From contig OZ023206.1 of the NCBI GenBank assembly GCA_963995525.1, forward strand, positions 73,872,506 to 73,936,505: 64,000 bases of DNA, in the 5' to 3' direction. Of the stretch, positions 1-11,640 are shown in pieces. Under the pieces are notes generated by a model. That model was given only the letters and a program-made list of their open reading frames with translations. It ran no database searches and was not told where the DNA came from. Position numbers and translations under genes: made by a program. How positions within the stretch are numbered: the stretch's first letter is position 1; each line of letters opens with the position of its first letter. Origin of the DNA: Escarpia spicata. Lineage: Eukaryota > Annelida > Polychaeta > Sabellida > Siboglinidae.

Positions 1-597
1 GTTAGGTAAAGCGCACCCCATCACACCCTTCCCCCGCGTAACGCTTCCTCCCGTCGACACGTAGATCTACACACCAACGCCCAGAGTGGTGTAGGCTATC
101 ATACAGTTGACCGCAACGGTGTCGCTGTTTAATGACATACTTGTCTTAGCATAATATAGATAATTTTACGACCGGATATTTTTAATAGGGTCGGTCGGGT
201 TGCCGAAAACACAACTTTATTCTGGTGGGCCTATGCATTAACAATTACCTGTTTGATAACCTTGTCCAGGATTTTCTTGCCTACAGTAAGATATGAGTAA
301 TCAGCCTGTTCATGTCACGTCATCCACAAACGTTGTCAGACGTCACACAGACAGAACATATCCAAAGAAGCATTTTTATTCTGAAAATCACAGCTCCTAT
401 CACTGTTTTTTATATGTAACGCAGTTGATTCATTTCACATCGGTGCGTTAAATGTGACTGAGCCCCCACATATGTTATATCTCAATCGTTTGTTAACATT
501 GCGATTGTGCATATCTGAATTAAAATTGCCACTTGTTGTGAACTGGAAGGCACACGTATCACGTCAGCTCCGGTTTATTATGAGAACAGCCACGTGA
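1..597 (-). repeat. 3' flank of zinc-finger unit A
   Basis: Non-coding sequence homologous to 11270-11900, 22150-22240 and 50740-51420. Shared blocks include the GTAGATCTAC segment near 60 and the AACATATCC...CATTTTTATT segment near 360. It lies downstream of a minus-strand finger array in each copy, so it is read as the old 3' UTR and flank of a duplicated ZNF gene. The unit continues past the left edge of the window. Confidence 0.6.
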
Positions 598-1270
598 TTT
601 CAAATCGCTACTGTATGCAAACTGTACCCCGCAGATATCACATTTGTTTCTATCCGATGTGGATACGGACACGCTTCTTCAGATTTCCACTTCGTATGAA
701 TTGTGCTTCACGGGTATCGCATTATTAGGGTTTCTTCCCGGTGTGGATACGGGTATGCGTCTTCAAATGACCACTTTGTGAGAACTGTGCACCACACGTA
801 TCACATTTGTAAGGTTTCTCCACGATGTGGATACGGACATGCATCTTCAGATTCCCATTTCGTGAGGCTCAATTGCCTGAGAAAGCAAATTAACCTTTAC
901 ATCTGCTGCACAACTGTCACATTTGAATGGTTCCCGCCTCCGGGAGTTGGTGTCTACATAAACACAAAATATAGTACCATGAGTCACTCAGTCACATATT
1001 TTCTCTTCTTCGTGAAGTCGAAGGTGTTGACATTCTGTGTCATGGTTCCATATCCTATGTCGCGTTTTGCACAACGCTACAGTTGTTGTTGTCAATGAGC
1101 ACGAGTGTTTGCAGCTTTGTCACTTCATTGTTGACAGTTCTATCAGAAACATTTGTGAGTTCTGAAACAAAACATAAGTAAGTGACACCATCATACGTTG
1201 TTTGAAAGAGGCTAAGTATACAAAATAGAGTGTACAGAACATTGTGGAAGACCGGGAAACGTGTTCTTTG
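598..1270 (-). pseudogene. C2H2 zinc-finger relic, unit A
   Basis: Read on the minus strand, about three C2H2 fingers are recognisable between about 870 and 600. They carry the locus-typical [11 protein letters not shown] core, a ...SGHLKTH helix and the HTGKKP linker. An in-frame stop follows the second finger and further stops lie below it. Upstream (about 885-945) is the conserved EPFKCDSCAA segment that also precedes the arrays of units B and D. Here it is joined almost directly to a mid-array finger, so the spacer and first fingers found in unit B are missing. C2H2 arrays bind DNA in the nucleus, but this copy is too broken to encode a working protein. Confidence 0.65.
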
Positions 1271-1274
1271 GAGA

Positions 1275-1575
1275 AACAGGATATATTTATTTGTCCCAAA
1301 TACAGAACACAGAATAATCATCATTAAAACCAAACAATATGTTTACATTCCTGTCAACAAAGTGGTAAATATCAAATATATGGTATGAAAACAAAAGAAA
1401 TACGTAATATAAGGGAAGTGAGCCTCCTACTAAGACTAATTATAGTAGCTGTCGTAGGAGCCTCCCTAAAGGACAATTTCATCGATTATTTGATTTATAT
1501 AAAATAACACAATCCATAATACAATTGGTGCATTACTACAAAATAAATGTATATAATATCACGTCCGTCACCACA
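1275..1575 (-). mobile_element. LINE-L 3' UTR fragment
   Basis: Homologous to 14090-14400 and 54645-54935, which lead into LINE reverse-transcriptase coding on the minus strand. On the minus strand the end reads GGGACAAATAAATA, and there is a CTCCTAC/GTAGGAG hairpin at about 1411-1462. Only the 3' end is present in unit A; the coding part is gone. Confidence 0.55.
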
Positions 1576-1619
1576 GGAAAGAAAAAATGTCATTGCTCCT
1601 GAGAAGCCTGTTGCGATTG

Positions 1620-2440
1620 ACATCTTCCCAAACAACGAGGCTATTCAAACCTGCCATAATGAACTTTGCAAATATCCTCATTTTACCAAGGGTGTATTTC
1701 TGTTAAGAGCTTTACTCAAAACACCCTCTGTAGTGACTGTAAAACATTTAACTGAAACTGAACTGAAAATCAAATCATTCTAAATAAAGCCTGTCTATAG
1801 TCAGTGTTTCAGAATTTCATAATTTTACCCATGCAGAACGGGCAGTTTTTCAGATTTTTTTAAAACGTCATATTTAAAATAATTATGTTTGACTATAATG
1901 GTACAAGTAAAACACATCATTATTGCTTACGAACAAAACACGCCGCGCATGTCATGTGTGAGTGTGCCACTGGATATCAGGTTGAATCACCCGTTTATCG
2001 CTCACATTAAAAGAATAGCCATCTACTCACTCAACAAACAGATTCGAGTAATCTGATGGGTTATCATATAAAGATTAACGACACTATTAGACCTCTTAAC
2101 AAACTGCCAGCACTACTTCTAAATTATACATGTTAGCCCAAGAACGAGCTATATGATTGTGACGTCGACGCCTACAAAATGTGTGGGCATAGCCTCGATC
2201 ATCTACGCACCATGGCGCCACCGTCTTTGTCCACTAATATAACCAAACACCGAAAGGTAGAGCCACCACTGGACGCTATCACAACCACAAGGTTTCTTTT
2301 TTCATTTCCCCTGTCATGGAAATGAAGGCAAAGCTACTGTCTCCATAGAATGAAAATACTTCACCGAGGACTTGTTTTTATTCTAGATTTTCAGCTACGG
2401 TCGCTGGGTTCCCAATGTATATGATTTAATATTTTCAATA
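1620..2440. repeat. Dispersed repeat R2, copy 1
   Basis: About 800 bp of non-coding sequence recurring at 39640-40670 and 41880-42530 and partly at 18790-19150. Shared landmarks are CAACGAGGCTATTCAAAC near 1635, the GTGTGAGTGTGCCACTG block near 1955 and the CATAGCCTCGATCATCTACG block near 2190. No long reading frame or clear terminal repeats are visible. It may be a non-autonomous element or a piece of a larger segmental duplication. Confidence 0.6.
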
Positions 2441-2872
2441 TAGGCCTAATATTTATAATATTGTATTATACCTGGCCTAGCTAAGTCGGATTAAATTAGA
2501 ACAGAGTGATTTAATACAAATTATGCGAAAATCCGGCTTAACAGAAGGTGATATATCCCAGCGCTAATACCAAAGGCAGCCCTCTAGATGCCCTTAAGTA
2601 CATGTCATTAATGCTTGGACGTGACTGAATACTCCGGTAATACAGACAGATAGGCCTATGTTGATGTTTACTAGCAACACACATCATTTCGCAGTCGATA
2701 TACAGTATATATATACAGTACTGAAAACAAATAACTGGAACAGTGATTATGTTAGGCAATATTCACGACTTTGCAGTAAATAGACGTCGTTTTTTTTGTT
2801 AGTAGACAACATGATCTGTTTTATTTTACCTTATTAAATGAGACAAAGTTACGGATTTAAGAAATTGTCATT
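2441..2872. other. Interval without a recognisable gene
   Basis: AT-rich sequence. It holds CTAAGTCGGATT at 2481-2492, which is repeated in inverted orientation at 4425-4436, on either side of the Tc1-like relic. Nothing else is supported. Confidence 0.4.
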
Positions 2873-3921
2873 CTAATTTGTTTTTCCATTCTGTATTTGT
2901 AGCATATATATCAATATCGAGTAGCACCTCCTCTGGCTGAAATAACAGCCTTGACATTTAGGCATTGAATGGAGTTTGGCGTGTGTTATACTCTGCAAAG
3001 CAGTATGTAGCTTCTCCCAAAGGTCATCCAAGGAACTTGGCTTGCAGTTATGAACCTGCACTTTCAGGTTTTGTCACAGATTCTTGATGGGGTTTAGGTC
3101 TGGAGATTGGGCTGGCCAGTCCATTACTGTGATGTCTTTCTCTTAAAAAAAGTCCATGACTTTCTTTGCTTTGTGGCATGGCGCATTGTTTTGTTGAAAG
3201 ATGTAATCTCTGCCACCGTGCAGCTTATCTGCAGATGGCAACATGCTCTTTTTAAGGAGTTTGATGTACTGTGCTTGGCCCAACGTGCCGTCGACCCTTT
3301 GTAGGAAACCAACACCTTGGCCGCTAAAGCAACCCCATATAATTTGTTTGCCACCACCAAACTTCACAGTTGGACGATGCATTGTTCACTATATCTTTAT
3401 TCCTGTCTCCTCCTCATATAAACTTTCTTTGAAGAGTTGAAACGCTTAATGCTGATTTCATCTTACCACAAAACACGTTGCCAGTCATCAACAGACCAAC
3501 GGCTGTGTCGCCTTCCCCATTGCAACCGTGCCTTTCGGTTCTTGGCAGAGAACAGGGGCTTCTTAACTGCAGCACACACCCTTAATCATGCCACTTTTAA
3601 TATGTTCCTAACTGTTCGACTAGAAACGTTACCTCCACATTAATCTTGCCAACGTTTCTTTAAGTCACTGGAGATCAAGCGACGGTCATTCAAAGACGAA
3701 CGGATGAGTCGACGATCTTGCCGTTTTGTAGTTGATTTCTTTCGGCCTCTCCACGGAAGATTTTTTACAGAGCCTGTATTCTGGTGCTTCTGCACAATGC
3801 TAGCAACTGCGTTCTTGGAAATTCTCTATTTTCTTGCAATTTCCCTTATGCTGGCTTAATTTCTGTATAGTACCACAATCTCAAAGCGTCGCTCATCAGT
3901 CATTCGATGGTTTCCGCTCAT
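2873..3921 (-). pseudogene. Tc1-like transposase, inactivated
   Basis: Tc1/mariner transposases cut and paste their element at TA dinucleotides with a DDE/D nuclease. On the minus strand one frame from an ATG at 3921 gives the helix-turn-helix region (DERRFEIVVLYRN, IREIARK), the GRGRKK-like linker region, the W-Q-R-V-L-W catalytic block, IIWGCFS and the C-terminal VHNCKPSSLDDLW. The frame is broken by at least six stops. The second catalytic block reads QQNNAPCH, where the family has D at the third position, so the catalytic Asp is lost. The length matches a roughly 340-residue transposase. Terminal inverted repeats were not found with confidence. Confidence 0.88.
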
Positions 3922-5090
3922 CTTTTCTATTCACGAAACACACAAATCTCATGTTATTTGACAAATCTTTGTTCTATATTGTATTTGCAACCATACAATT
4001 GTATTTTGTAATAATATTATTAATTTTCTCCATGAAATTTAAATAAATAAATTGTACTTCATTTTTGTAATCAGATATTCATTAGGTATGGCATATAACC
4101 TCTGAAAACAAGGGTGATAGCAGTTGAACTCATGAATCAGCATAGCAAGATCACATATTATCAGCCACGTATACACAATGTTCACATAAACTGTTGTATC
4201 TTAAGTACACTCAAAGTATATCTTACGTAGACAGACTCTAGAGTACACGGTAAATCTACCACAAGTGCAAGATTATGTCAATAAACACGTAAAATATCGA
4301 TATTTTACTTCAAAAACTGTCCTAGACTACCGTAGATATCTTACCTCTACAATGATGCTAAATTATTTGGTGCTGGAAAAGTTCAAACTTAATCGAAGTA
4401 AGAAAATCAAATCCGACTAAAGCGAATCCGACTTAGGCGAACTTTACTGTAATTTCTTTTCTGACATTTTGCAAATAGGGGAAAGGCGTACAAAACGAGC
4501 TCCTTAAGCTCAACTTGACACTTTTCATTCTAATAAATTGTTATCTATGGTATCTCTTCTCCACTTATTTGACTACGTGTGTGCTAACATTTTGCGTATT
4601 TATGTTAAAATTACAGTATCTATCTACTCTGTTGATTGATCTCCTTCCGGTATAGGTGAGACACCTACTACGAAGTTTATTATCATGGATGGGTGATACA
4701 AGCATCTTGACAAGATACTTATATATTACTACTTAATAATAATATAATAATAGTATTATACATATTATATTATAATATGCATCAATATATAGTTCATATT
4801 GATGTTATATATTTATAAAAATGTATTAGTAATATTATCGTTTTACTTAATAATTGTATTACTATTATTATTGTTCAGCATAATTAGGTAATATGAAATA
4901 TCCTACGTAAATTGTGTAATATAATAAAACCTTACAAATGCAGGTGTGTGTATTGTATCAACAACATATCGACGATAGCGAACTCCGGTTAGCATAGCGG
5001 ACAACACAGGGGCCCGCTTTGGACGCATATCACAGCCTCGGGTTGATAATCAATTTGACTACAAACACTCCATATTTTGTAATCTAATAC
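3922..5090. other. AT-rich interval, no gene seen
   Basis: Very AT-rich with no credible reading frame. The stretch 4411-4452 ends in GGCGAACTTTACTGTA and resembles the terminus of a small inverted-repeat element. At 4989-5050 there is a weak tRNA-like A-box and B-box pair, too degenerate to call. Confidence 0.4.
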
Positions 5091-5091
<1 letters not shown>

Positions 5092-5131
<40 letters not shown>

Positions 5132-5162
5132 AGTGCTATGATATATATATATATATATATAT
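5092..5162. repeat. (TA)n microsatellite, two blocks
   Basis: Alternating TA runs at 5092-5128 and 5140-5162, separated by an 11-base TAAGTGCTATG-type spacer. Confidence 0.95.
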
Positions 5163-5524
5163 GTCATAGCATTTACGTTTGGCTTATGCATACCACAGTC
5201 TCCGTTGTTTTGATCGCGCATAAAACGGAAATATATTTTGAAAATAGTGCTAGCATTTTAAGAAAAGTGTGAAAAACAATCTTTTAGTTCACCTCTTTGA
5301 ACGTACGTTTCGCACTTCCGACCAATGGTCACTAGGGCCCATTTATGAGTTACTTAACAGTGTCATCACACAGTTAGCTGTATGTAGTACAGCAACGCCA
5401 AACGGCTGGGGCCCGTTTTGGGCAGGGGCCACGCCGTTCCCCTATTATTGCCACGTCTGACAATTAACTACCAAGATATCATTTTGCTCATAATTATGAC
5501 TATATTGAAGCTTAAAATACATAT
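5163..5524. other. Interval without a recognisable gene
   Basis: Mixed sequence with short open frames that match no family I know. I see no splice-delimited or repeated structure that supports a gene. Confidence 0.35.
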
Positions 5525-5531
5525 CAATCAG

Positions 5532-5567
<36 letters not shown>
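5525..5567. repeat. (TCAA)n microsatellite
   Basis: About ten TCAA units. It lies downstream, in minus-strand terms, of the LINE C-terminus at 5858-6220. Tetranucleotide tails end other LINEs in this window, so this may be that element's 3' tail. Confidence 0.85.
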
Positions 5568-5569
<2 letters not shown>

Positions 5570-5857
5570 ATTAGTCAATCGAATCAGACAAACACTTTAA
5601 AGTACATGTTACGTAAAGTACATGTTAAGTATACAAAGCATTTGGTGAAATGTATAAAGGGAGTAACATTGAAGTAAACCCATTTATAATTTTATGCTAC
5701 TCCTTAGTCGACACTTGTAACAGTTTTATTTTACTTGATGTGAATTTCAAAACAAAATACAAACGTATAGTAGTGCTTATGATTTGGTTCATCATGATGA
5801 AACTATACATTGTGATGATATTACTTCTGTTGACAATCTCTTTCCAATATATATTTG

Positions 5858-6220
5858 TTAGTGTGCTTTAAAACAATGACACGAACGAATATTGGTAAAC
5901 GTGACATTCAACGAGTTCCAAAGATTTGTTCCATAGACAATTAAAGACATATAGCTTCTATTGGTTGTTGACCGAGTTCGGGAAAACTGATTTTCTTGTC
6001 GTGTACAGTACTTATTGTTACACTTAGCAAATAACATTTGAATATGTAACGGCAATTCATTTATGTGAGCTTTATACATAAATATTATTATTTTAAATTG
6101 TACCAAATCGGTAAACTTCAAAATGTATGCTTTATAAAACAATGGAGTCGTGTGGTCGTAGTACTGCGCATGGTGCATAAGCCGTATTACCTTATTTTGT
6201 ACCATAATTATACTGTGCAA
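5858..6220 (-). pseudogene. LINE ORF2 C-terminal fragment
   Basis: A 120-codon open stretch resembles the segment after the reverse transcriptase in Jockey-group LINEs. It has VQNKVIRLMHHAQYYDHT, then TPLFYKAYILKFTDLVQFK, IFMYKAHINELP and a final GTNLWNSLN. The endonuclease and catalytic RT domains are missing, so this is a 5'-truncated copy. It could not retrotranspose. The clade is not resolved, and no splice sites or flanking exons suggest host use. Confidence 0.7.
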
Positions 6221-6739
6221 ATTAGTTGAATACGTATTTCCCCATATTTACACTCACACAAATACGGCATACATAGAGTGGAATATCACATCTACATATA
6301 ACGGCGGTAAAGCAATTTGCTTAATCTATATATGATACCAACACTGATTGAGAGTTTAGAATATAAGAATAAATTTATTATTATTTGCAACTTTTCAGTT
6401 GGATTGTACATACATTCACCATAAAAGCCCCAAATCACAAAAATTTCATAATGTTACAAGTTACAATACGACACAACATTATGTTACAATACTCATAAAA
6501 CATGTTGTACTAAATAAAATAACGCAACACCAAAGATACTGTTAAGTAAATTACACAAAAATCGCCCCGTGACGCAACAAACTCAGTATGAGGCGCTTTA
6601 TATTAAAACGTGTACATTGCATTACTATCTTTCATTAAAAAATAAGATACTTTAAATACACTAAAATTAAATCATATAGTTTAAATATTAAAATTGACTG
6701 TTGAGACATACACTAAAATCATTAAGTGTTATGGCAGTG
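6221..6739. other. Interval without a recognisable gene
   Basis: AT-rich sequence between two LINE fragments. It is probably 5' or 3' LINE non-coding sequence, but no element boundary could be placed. Confidence 0.3.
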
Positions 6740-7808
6740 TACTAAGCACCATGGAATTAATTAGTTTTTGTAGCGATTTGTGTTCGCCATTGGGACGGGT
6801 AACTCATTGAATGATCTTAGTGTATACGGCACATTTCGAATATTTGGTAGTAGTGTATTCAGTTTGTGGTCACTATGCTTCATTCTAGCGAAATACGTTT
6901 TACACAATTCATTGCGTCTATCATGCAGCGTTGGTAAGTTTACCATCTCCAGAATATCCTCGTACACACAACCAGGAAATATAATTTTTGGAGACACCTT
7001 TTTTGAATTATCTCGATGTTGTCCGATAAATATTTAGGCAAGTTCGTGTGCCATACCGGGCAGGCATATTCAACTACTGGTCTAATCACAGATACATATA
7101 TTCTAACCAAGTCATTTTGTTTGATACCAGCACGTTTCAACTTATAGATCATATACACTCTCTTTCTTGCCTTTGATACTATTTCATCTACGTGTGCATT
7201 CCAACTTAAATCCGATGATATAGTTACGCCGAGAACTTTTGCTTGAGTAACTCTCTCAATATCTGTCCCATTTATATCAATATACGGCAGAGATTCTACA
7301 AATGTTCTATCTTTACCGAAACATATAACCATTTATTTTGTCTTACTCGTATTGATGCGCATGTCATTATTACTAGACCATCGCTCAATAATGTTGGCAG
7401 AATCCTGTATAACAGGTATCATACTTTGATTGCATATTTCAAATATGGTGCAATCGTCAACATATTTAAACATAGGACAAGATGTTTGCAAATCATTGAT
7501 ATGAACCACAAAGTGTTTTGGTCCTAACAAAATTCCCTGGGGAACGCCCCCATTAGGGTAGCCTGGCTTTGACACCGCGTCGCCGATTTTTACTCTCTGT
7601 TCGCGGTCTAGTAGAAACGCTGCCATCCACCGGACCAAGTGTGGTGGTACTTCCATTGCAATCAGTTTCTGTATTAGTATATCATGGTTAAATAGATCAA
7701 ATGCTTTACTGTAATCGAGAAATAGCACTCTTACAAAATTGCCCTTAACATCAGTGGTTTCGTACCATTTGTGAAGCATTCCAACAAGGGCGTCCGTGGT
7801 ACCAGTCC
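6740..7808 (-). pseudogene. 5'-truncated LINE: RT and C-terminal domain
   Basis: Minus-strand reverse transcriptase of a non-LTR element. It begins at GTGTTDALVGMLHKWYE and runs through FLDYSKAFDLFNHDIL, GGVPQGILLGP and the catalytic box FKYVDDCTIFE, then TQAKVLGVTISSDLSWN (thumb) and YACPVWHTNLP (C-terminal domain), ending near LPVPMANTNRY. One in-frame stop (TAA at 7333-7335) interrupts the frame between KTK and MVICFGK. A frame change follows near 7000. The endonuclease and N-terminal RT are absent. The copy abuts another LINE at 7808/7809, which is probably the point where this copy inserted or where a deletion joined the two. Confidence 0.8.
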
Positions 7809-10155
7809 CTAAAGAAGTTTAGACTGTACTCGACTGATATGGTCTTTCCAATTTACCGAATGATCAATAGGCACTCCTAGAAATTTCGTTACATGCACTC
7901 TTAATATATGTATTTTTATATTGATATTTGTAACAGACAGACGTGCTCGATCAGAGAATAACATGTAGTTTGGTTTTGCTATGTTCAATGGCAATTTGTT
8001 AACCGAGAACCATAATTGCAATTTATGTAGTTCATTGCATACAATATGTTCAAGCTATTTTTTATTTTTGTCAGAACAGAAGATGTTCGTGTTATCAGCA
8101 AACAAATTACATTTTATCAGTTTAGAAACATTACACATGTCATTGATATACAGAATAAACAACTTCGGTCCAAGTATAGAACCTTGTGGAACTCCACATG
8201 TTATTCTTTGAGTGTCTGATCTGTAGGCGTCAGTGTTTACAAAATGGCTACGATTAGCTAAGTAGCTACTAATCCAAGTATATCCATTTCCACGGATGCC
8301 ATAGCGTTGTAGGTTTTAACACAGCAGTTTGTGGTCAACAGTATCAAAACCTTTTTCTTAGATCTATAAAAAACACCTATTGCACAATGCTTATGTTCAA
8401 ACAAATTTGTGATATCATTAAACAATTCTACCAAAGCATGAGCAGTTGACATACCTTCTCTTAGCCCATATTGACATGAATTTAAGATATCACAGGAATT
8501 CACAAAGCTTTGAAGTCAAGAATTAAAGTTTCTTGAGTATTTTAGAGAATTGCGGTAGAAGTGAAATCGGCCTGTAGTTGGTAAACAAATGTTTCTCACC
8601 AGATTTAAATAAATGAATTAGTTTAGCTGTTTTCATCTTATGTAGGAAAGCGCCACTTGTAAACGACATATTAAATATATATGTGTCATGGGTTCAGAAA
8701 TGTGTTCACTTATATTTTCAATGAGACTCGTCGTAATGCCGTCAAAATCGGCAGAAAATTTATTTCCGCAACTATTGAGGGTGCGTATAACCTCTTCTTT
8801 ATTAGTTGGTGTTAAACACATTGAATGTTCATTGAGGTCGCCCATGTAATGAAGAACTGACACTCCTGGTGGAGTTTCAATTCGTTTGGCTAGCTCTAGT
8901 CCAATGCTTGTAAAATACTTTTTCTTATTGATCGTGTTATTAATCGAAGGCCGGTCATCGATTATTATACAATTGTTATCAAATTGTACAGGATAATTAT
9001 TGTATTCAAGTCGAGATGTCTCCATGATTTTACGTAAACTTTTCCAAGTCCCAGGTAGGTTGCCCCGGTTTTCTGACAATAACTTACTGTAATATTGACG
9101 TTTTACATATCGTATGACGGCTGTTAGTTTATTTTTATACGATTTATACATAATTTATGTGTATATTTTTGCTACCATTCGTGAGCCAAGGGTTTCTATG
9201 TTCACGCTTATTGTTATTGTTAACTAAACGAAGTGGACAGTGTTGATTATACAGCATTGTGAAATCGTTAAGAAAATCGTTGTATGCCTCACTAATATAT
9301 GTGTGACAAAGCACCGAGTCCCACGGATGCGCGATGAACGCAGATTTTAGTGCATTGATATTGTCAACCCTTGAATGACGTTTGTATTGAGTTGGACAAC
9401 TACGACTACATCGGCTACCATCATACTTGCAAATAGCAAAAACGGGCAAATGATCGCTTATATCAGTAATGAGTAATCCACTCCTGATATCACTATCAAA
9501 ATCGTTGGTAAATATATTAGTAATAAGTGTTGCCGACACATTCGACATTCTAGTAGGCTTAGTAATTGCTGGGTACATACCAAGACTGAACATCAAATCT
9601 AGGAATGTCTTGGTACCACCATGTAATTCATATTTCAATAAATCATTTTTGAAATCACCACAGATAAATAAAGTTTTCTTGGTCACAACTTGGTTAAATA
9701 AACGGTCAATGTTGTCACAAAATAAAGTTAACTCAGACCCAGGTGCTCTGTATATGCAAGCAATTACCACATGTCTACAGTTGGCTAACTTTAACTCAAT
9801 CGTAACACATTCAGAAACACCCATGATAACTCTTGATTTAATTGACATACTAAAACAATCTAGATCATCTATAACAAATAGGGCCACACCACCATGTATA
9901 CTATATGTCATCATCAAATTGTAGTTCCGACAAATATTTACAATTTGCCGATATATAGTTAGAGGTTATTCTCTGGATCAATATTGTTTTCGTGGTCATG
10001 GTCACTTTATTCGGAGTATTCAAACAAACGAAAGGTCAAATGATCACATTTATTTAATACCTGGTTACGTAATTCATAGTCGGATTGCATAAATATAAAC
10101 TCATCGTCGCATATTCCCGCAAAGGTAAGATCGTCTAGCGTGTCCAACGGCATTG
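7809..10155 (-). pseudogene. LINE ORF2 (endonuclease-RT), decayed
   Basis: ORF2 starts at an ATG near 10154 (MPLDTLDDLTFAGICDDEF). A large part of the apurinic endonuclease is deleted just before HGGVALFVIDDL. The remaining endonuclease has CIYRAPGSELTLF, a GDFN box altered to CGDFKNDLL, and SDHLPVF. The RT follows as fragments: GNKFSADFDGI, CQYGLREGMSTAHALVE, CGVPQGSILGPKLF and FADNTNIF, then TKFLGVPIDHSVNWKDHI. The RT box is FADN where active enzymes have FADD, so one catalytic Asp is replaced by Asn. Several stops and frameshifts are present, and the 3' part is cut off at 7809. It pairs with the ORF1 relic just upstream. Clade: probably Jockey/CR1 group. Confidence 0.8.
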
Positions 10156-10195
10156 CTAGTTAGTGTCGGTGAGCATTATTCAGACCTTCGCCAAA

Positions 10196-10845
10196 TCAGC
10201 GAGTCTTCACTTTATGTTTTTGTCCGTCTTCGCGTACCTTGATGTAAACACAACAGTTCTGTGTCCACGCGCTCGCTTGCCTGAACAGTTCGCTGTTCAA
10301 CGTTGATAGGTGGTCGTTCAAATAAATGGCAGTTCCCTTCAACGTACCCGGTTTCATCATAATTTCGGTCTTCTTTTCAGCCGAATGAAGTTGTACGACG
10401 ATCAGCCGCATGCCGTCACGCCGCGGTGGTAAGTCGTGGATCGCCGCGATGTCGTATGTGCCATAGCGAGATGTTCAACTTTCGTCGGGCGAAATCGACG
10501 AAGTTCGCCCTCATCGTGGTGCTCTCACTGATTGTCTGCGTTTCATCTGCGTTGCTCCATGTGGAGCTGCGCGTTCTGGGCGTTGTTAACGTAGCAGTTG
10601 ATGCATAGCATGAATGTTAAGCCCGGTGACGATAATGTTCTTTTTCTCTGAGTTTTGTTCCAGGTCATTCACTTGCGCTTCCAATTTTGATATATTCTTT
10701 CGTCTTTTTATTTTATGATTTCTAGCAACTCGGCGATTCGTTTGTCTGTCGCATTGTTTCTTTCCTTGATTTCGTCAAACGATTTGCAGAGAAAGTCGAG
10801 GGACCGACGAATTTCGGTCATCTCTGAATCGGTATATTTTGGCAT
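10196..10845 (-). pseudogene. LINE ORF1 (coiled-coil RNA-binding protein) relic
   Basis: ORF1 proteins of many LINEs form coiled-coil oligomers and coat the element RNA. On the minus strand an ATG at 10845 opens MPKYTDSEMTEIRRSLDFL, followed by a charged, leucine-spaced coiled-coil stretch. A stop follows EIIK. Frames then shift into NIIVTGL, typical of the RRM-like domain. The C-terminal domain is the open 71-codon piece from 10411 (KKTEIMMKPGTLKGTAIYL, then LSTLNSELFRQAS and CVYIKVREDGQ). The spacing of about 40 bp to ORF2 and the same strand support one bicistronic LINE from about 10850 down to 7809. Confidence 0.7.
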
Positions 10846-11269
10846 GGTGTATTGTTAGTTCGCAGAAAGTATGCACGTACGGCTGGCACATACTATGACC
10901 TGTAGTTTCTAAAGGACGTCAGGACACTACGACAATGCGCGTTCTTGGTCAGTTGCACAGTTTTGACAGGGTTCGTCAAGTGTGACCGCCTTAGCCGAAC
11001 ATCCACACAGCTGTTGATTGACGTTCCCGCGGTTTGTAAATGGCAGGTGGGCGATATAAACAGTGGTAGTTTGTCCAATGTGTTTTACTCACAATGCGGA
11101 ACGTAAACGATGCAGCCGCTTCAACATATGAAACATCATACATTTGACTTTACCATGGCACTACTTCATATCAAGCAGATGACTGTGACTGTGTGGGTAA
11201 CAATCTACGACGATTTCAAACGGAGAGACTTAGGACGGTTTCGAGTAGGTCGATGTACCACCACCACCA
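10846..11269. other. Probable LINE 5' UTR, no gene seen
   Basis: Sequence immediately upstream of the minus-strand LINE ORF1, so plausibly its 5' UTR. The 61-codon open stretch at 10893-11078 resembles nothing I know. Confidence 0.35.
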
Positions 11270-11640
11270 CATTATAATACACTTCTGACTGCACCTATCT
11301 TTGTATCTATTGAGTATTATCAGTCAAACATTGAAAGCTAAACAAGCTAACACATTTTCTCTTCTATCGGTTTTTAAAGCGCAACCGAACAACTTTATGG
11401 CCACCCAACTTTTAACAGCGTCGATCTCTATCGGTGTGCATATGCATTATCAATTAGCCTGATTGACAACCTATCCGCGAATCTCTTGCCATCAGCAAGA
11501 CATGACAAATCAGGCCGTTCATTCCACGTCATCCACAAACATCGTTGCGTCACACAGACATAACATATCCAAAGAAGCATTTTTATTGTGAAAATCACAT
11601 CCCCGAACCCTGTTTTCTGCATGTAAAGCAATTTAATCAT
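11270..11640 (-). repeat. 3' flank of zinc-finger unit B
   Basis: Homologous to 22060-22160 and 50640-51150, including the TTATCAGTCAAACA block, the AAGCGCAACCG block and the ACATATCCAAAGAAGCATTT block near 11567. It is the common downstream flank of the duplicated ZNF units. Confidence 0.6.

Noticed and set aside
703..1098. 131-codon plus-strand frame with similar repeats
   Set aside because: It is the antisense of the unit A finger relics.
1055..1333. 92-codon minus-strand frame as a ZNF N-terminus
   Set aside because: It spans the boundary between the ZNF flank and the LINE-L 3' UTR and is not conserved as a frame in units B or D.
4981..5060. tRNA gene or tRNA-derived SINE head
   Set aside because: TTAGCATAGCGG resembles an A-box and GGGTTGATAATC a weak B-box, but no cloverleaf, anticodon arm or second copy could be supported.
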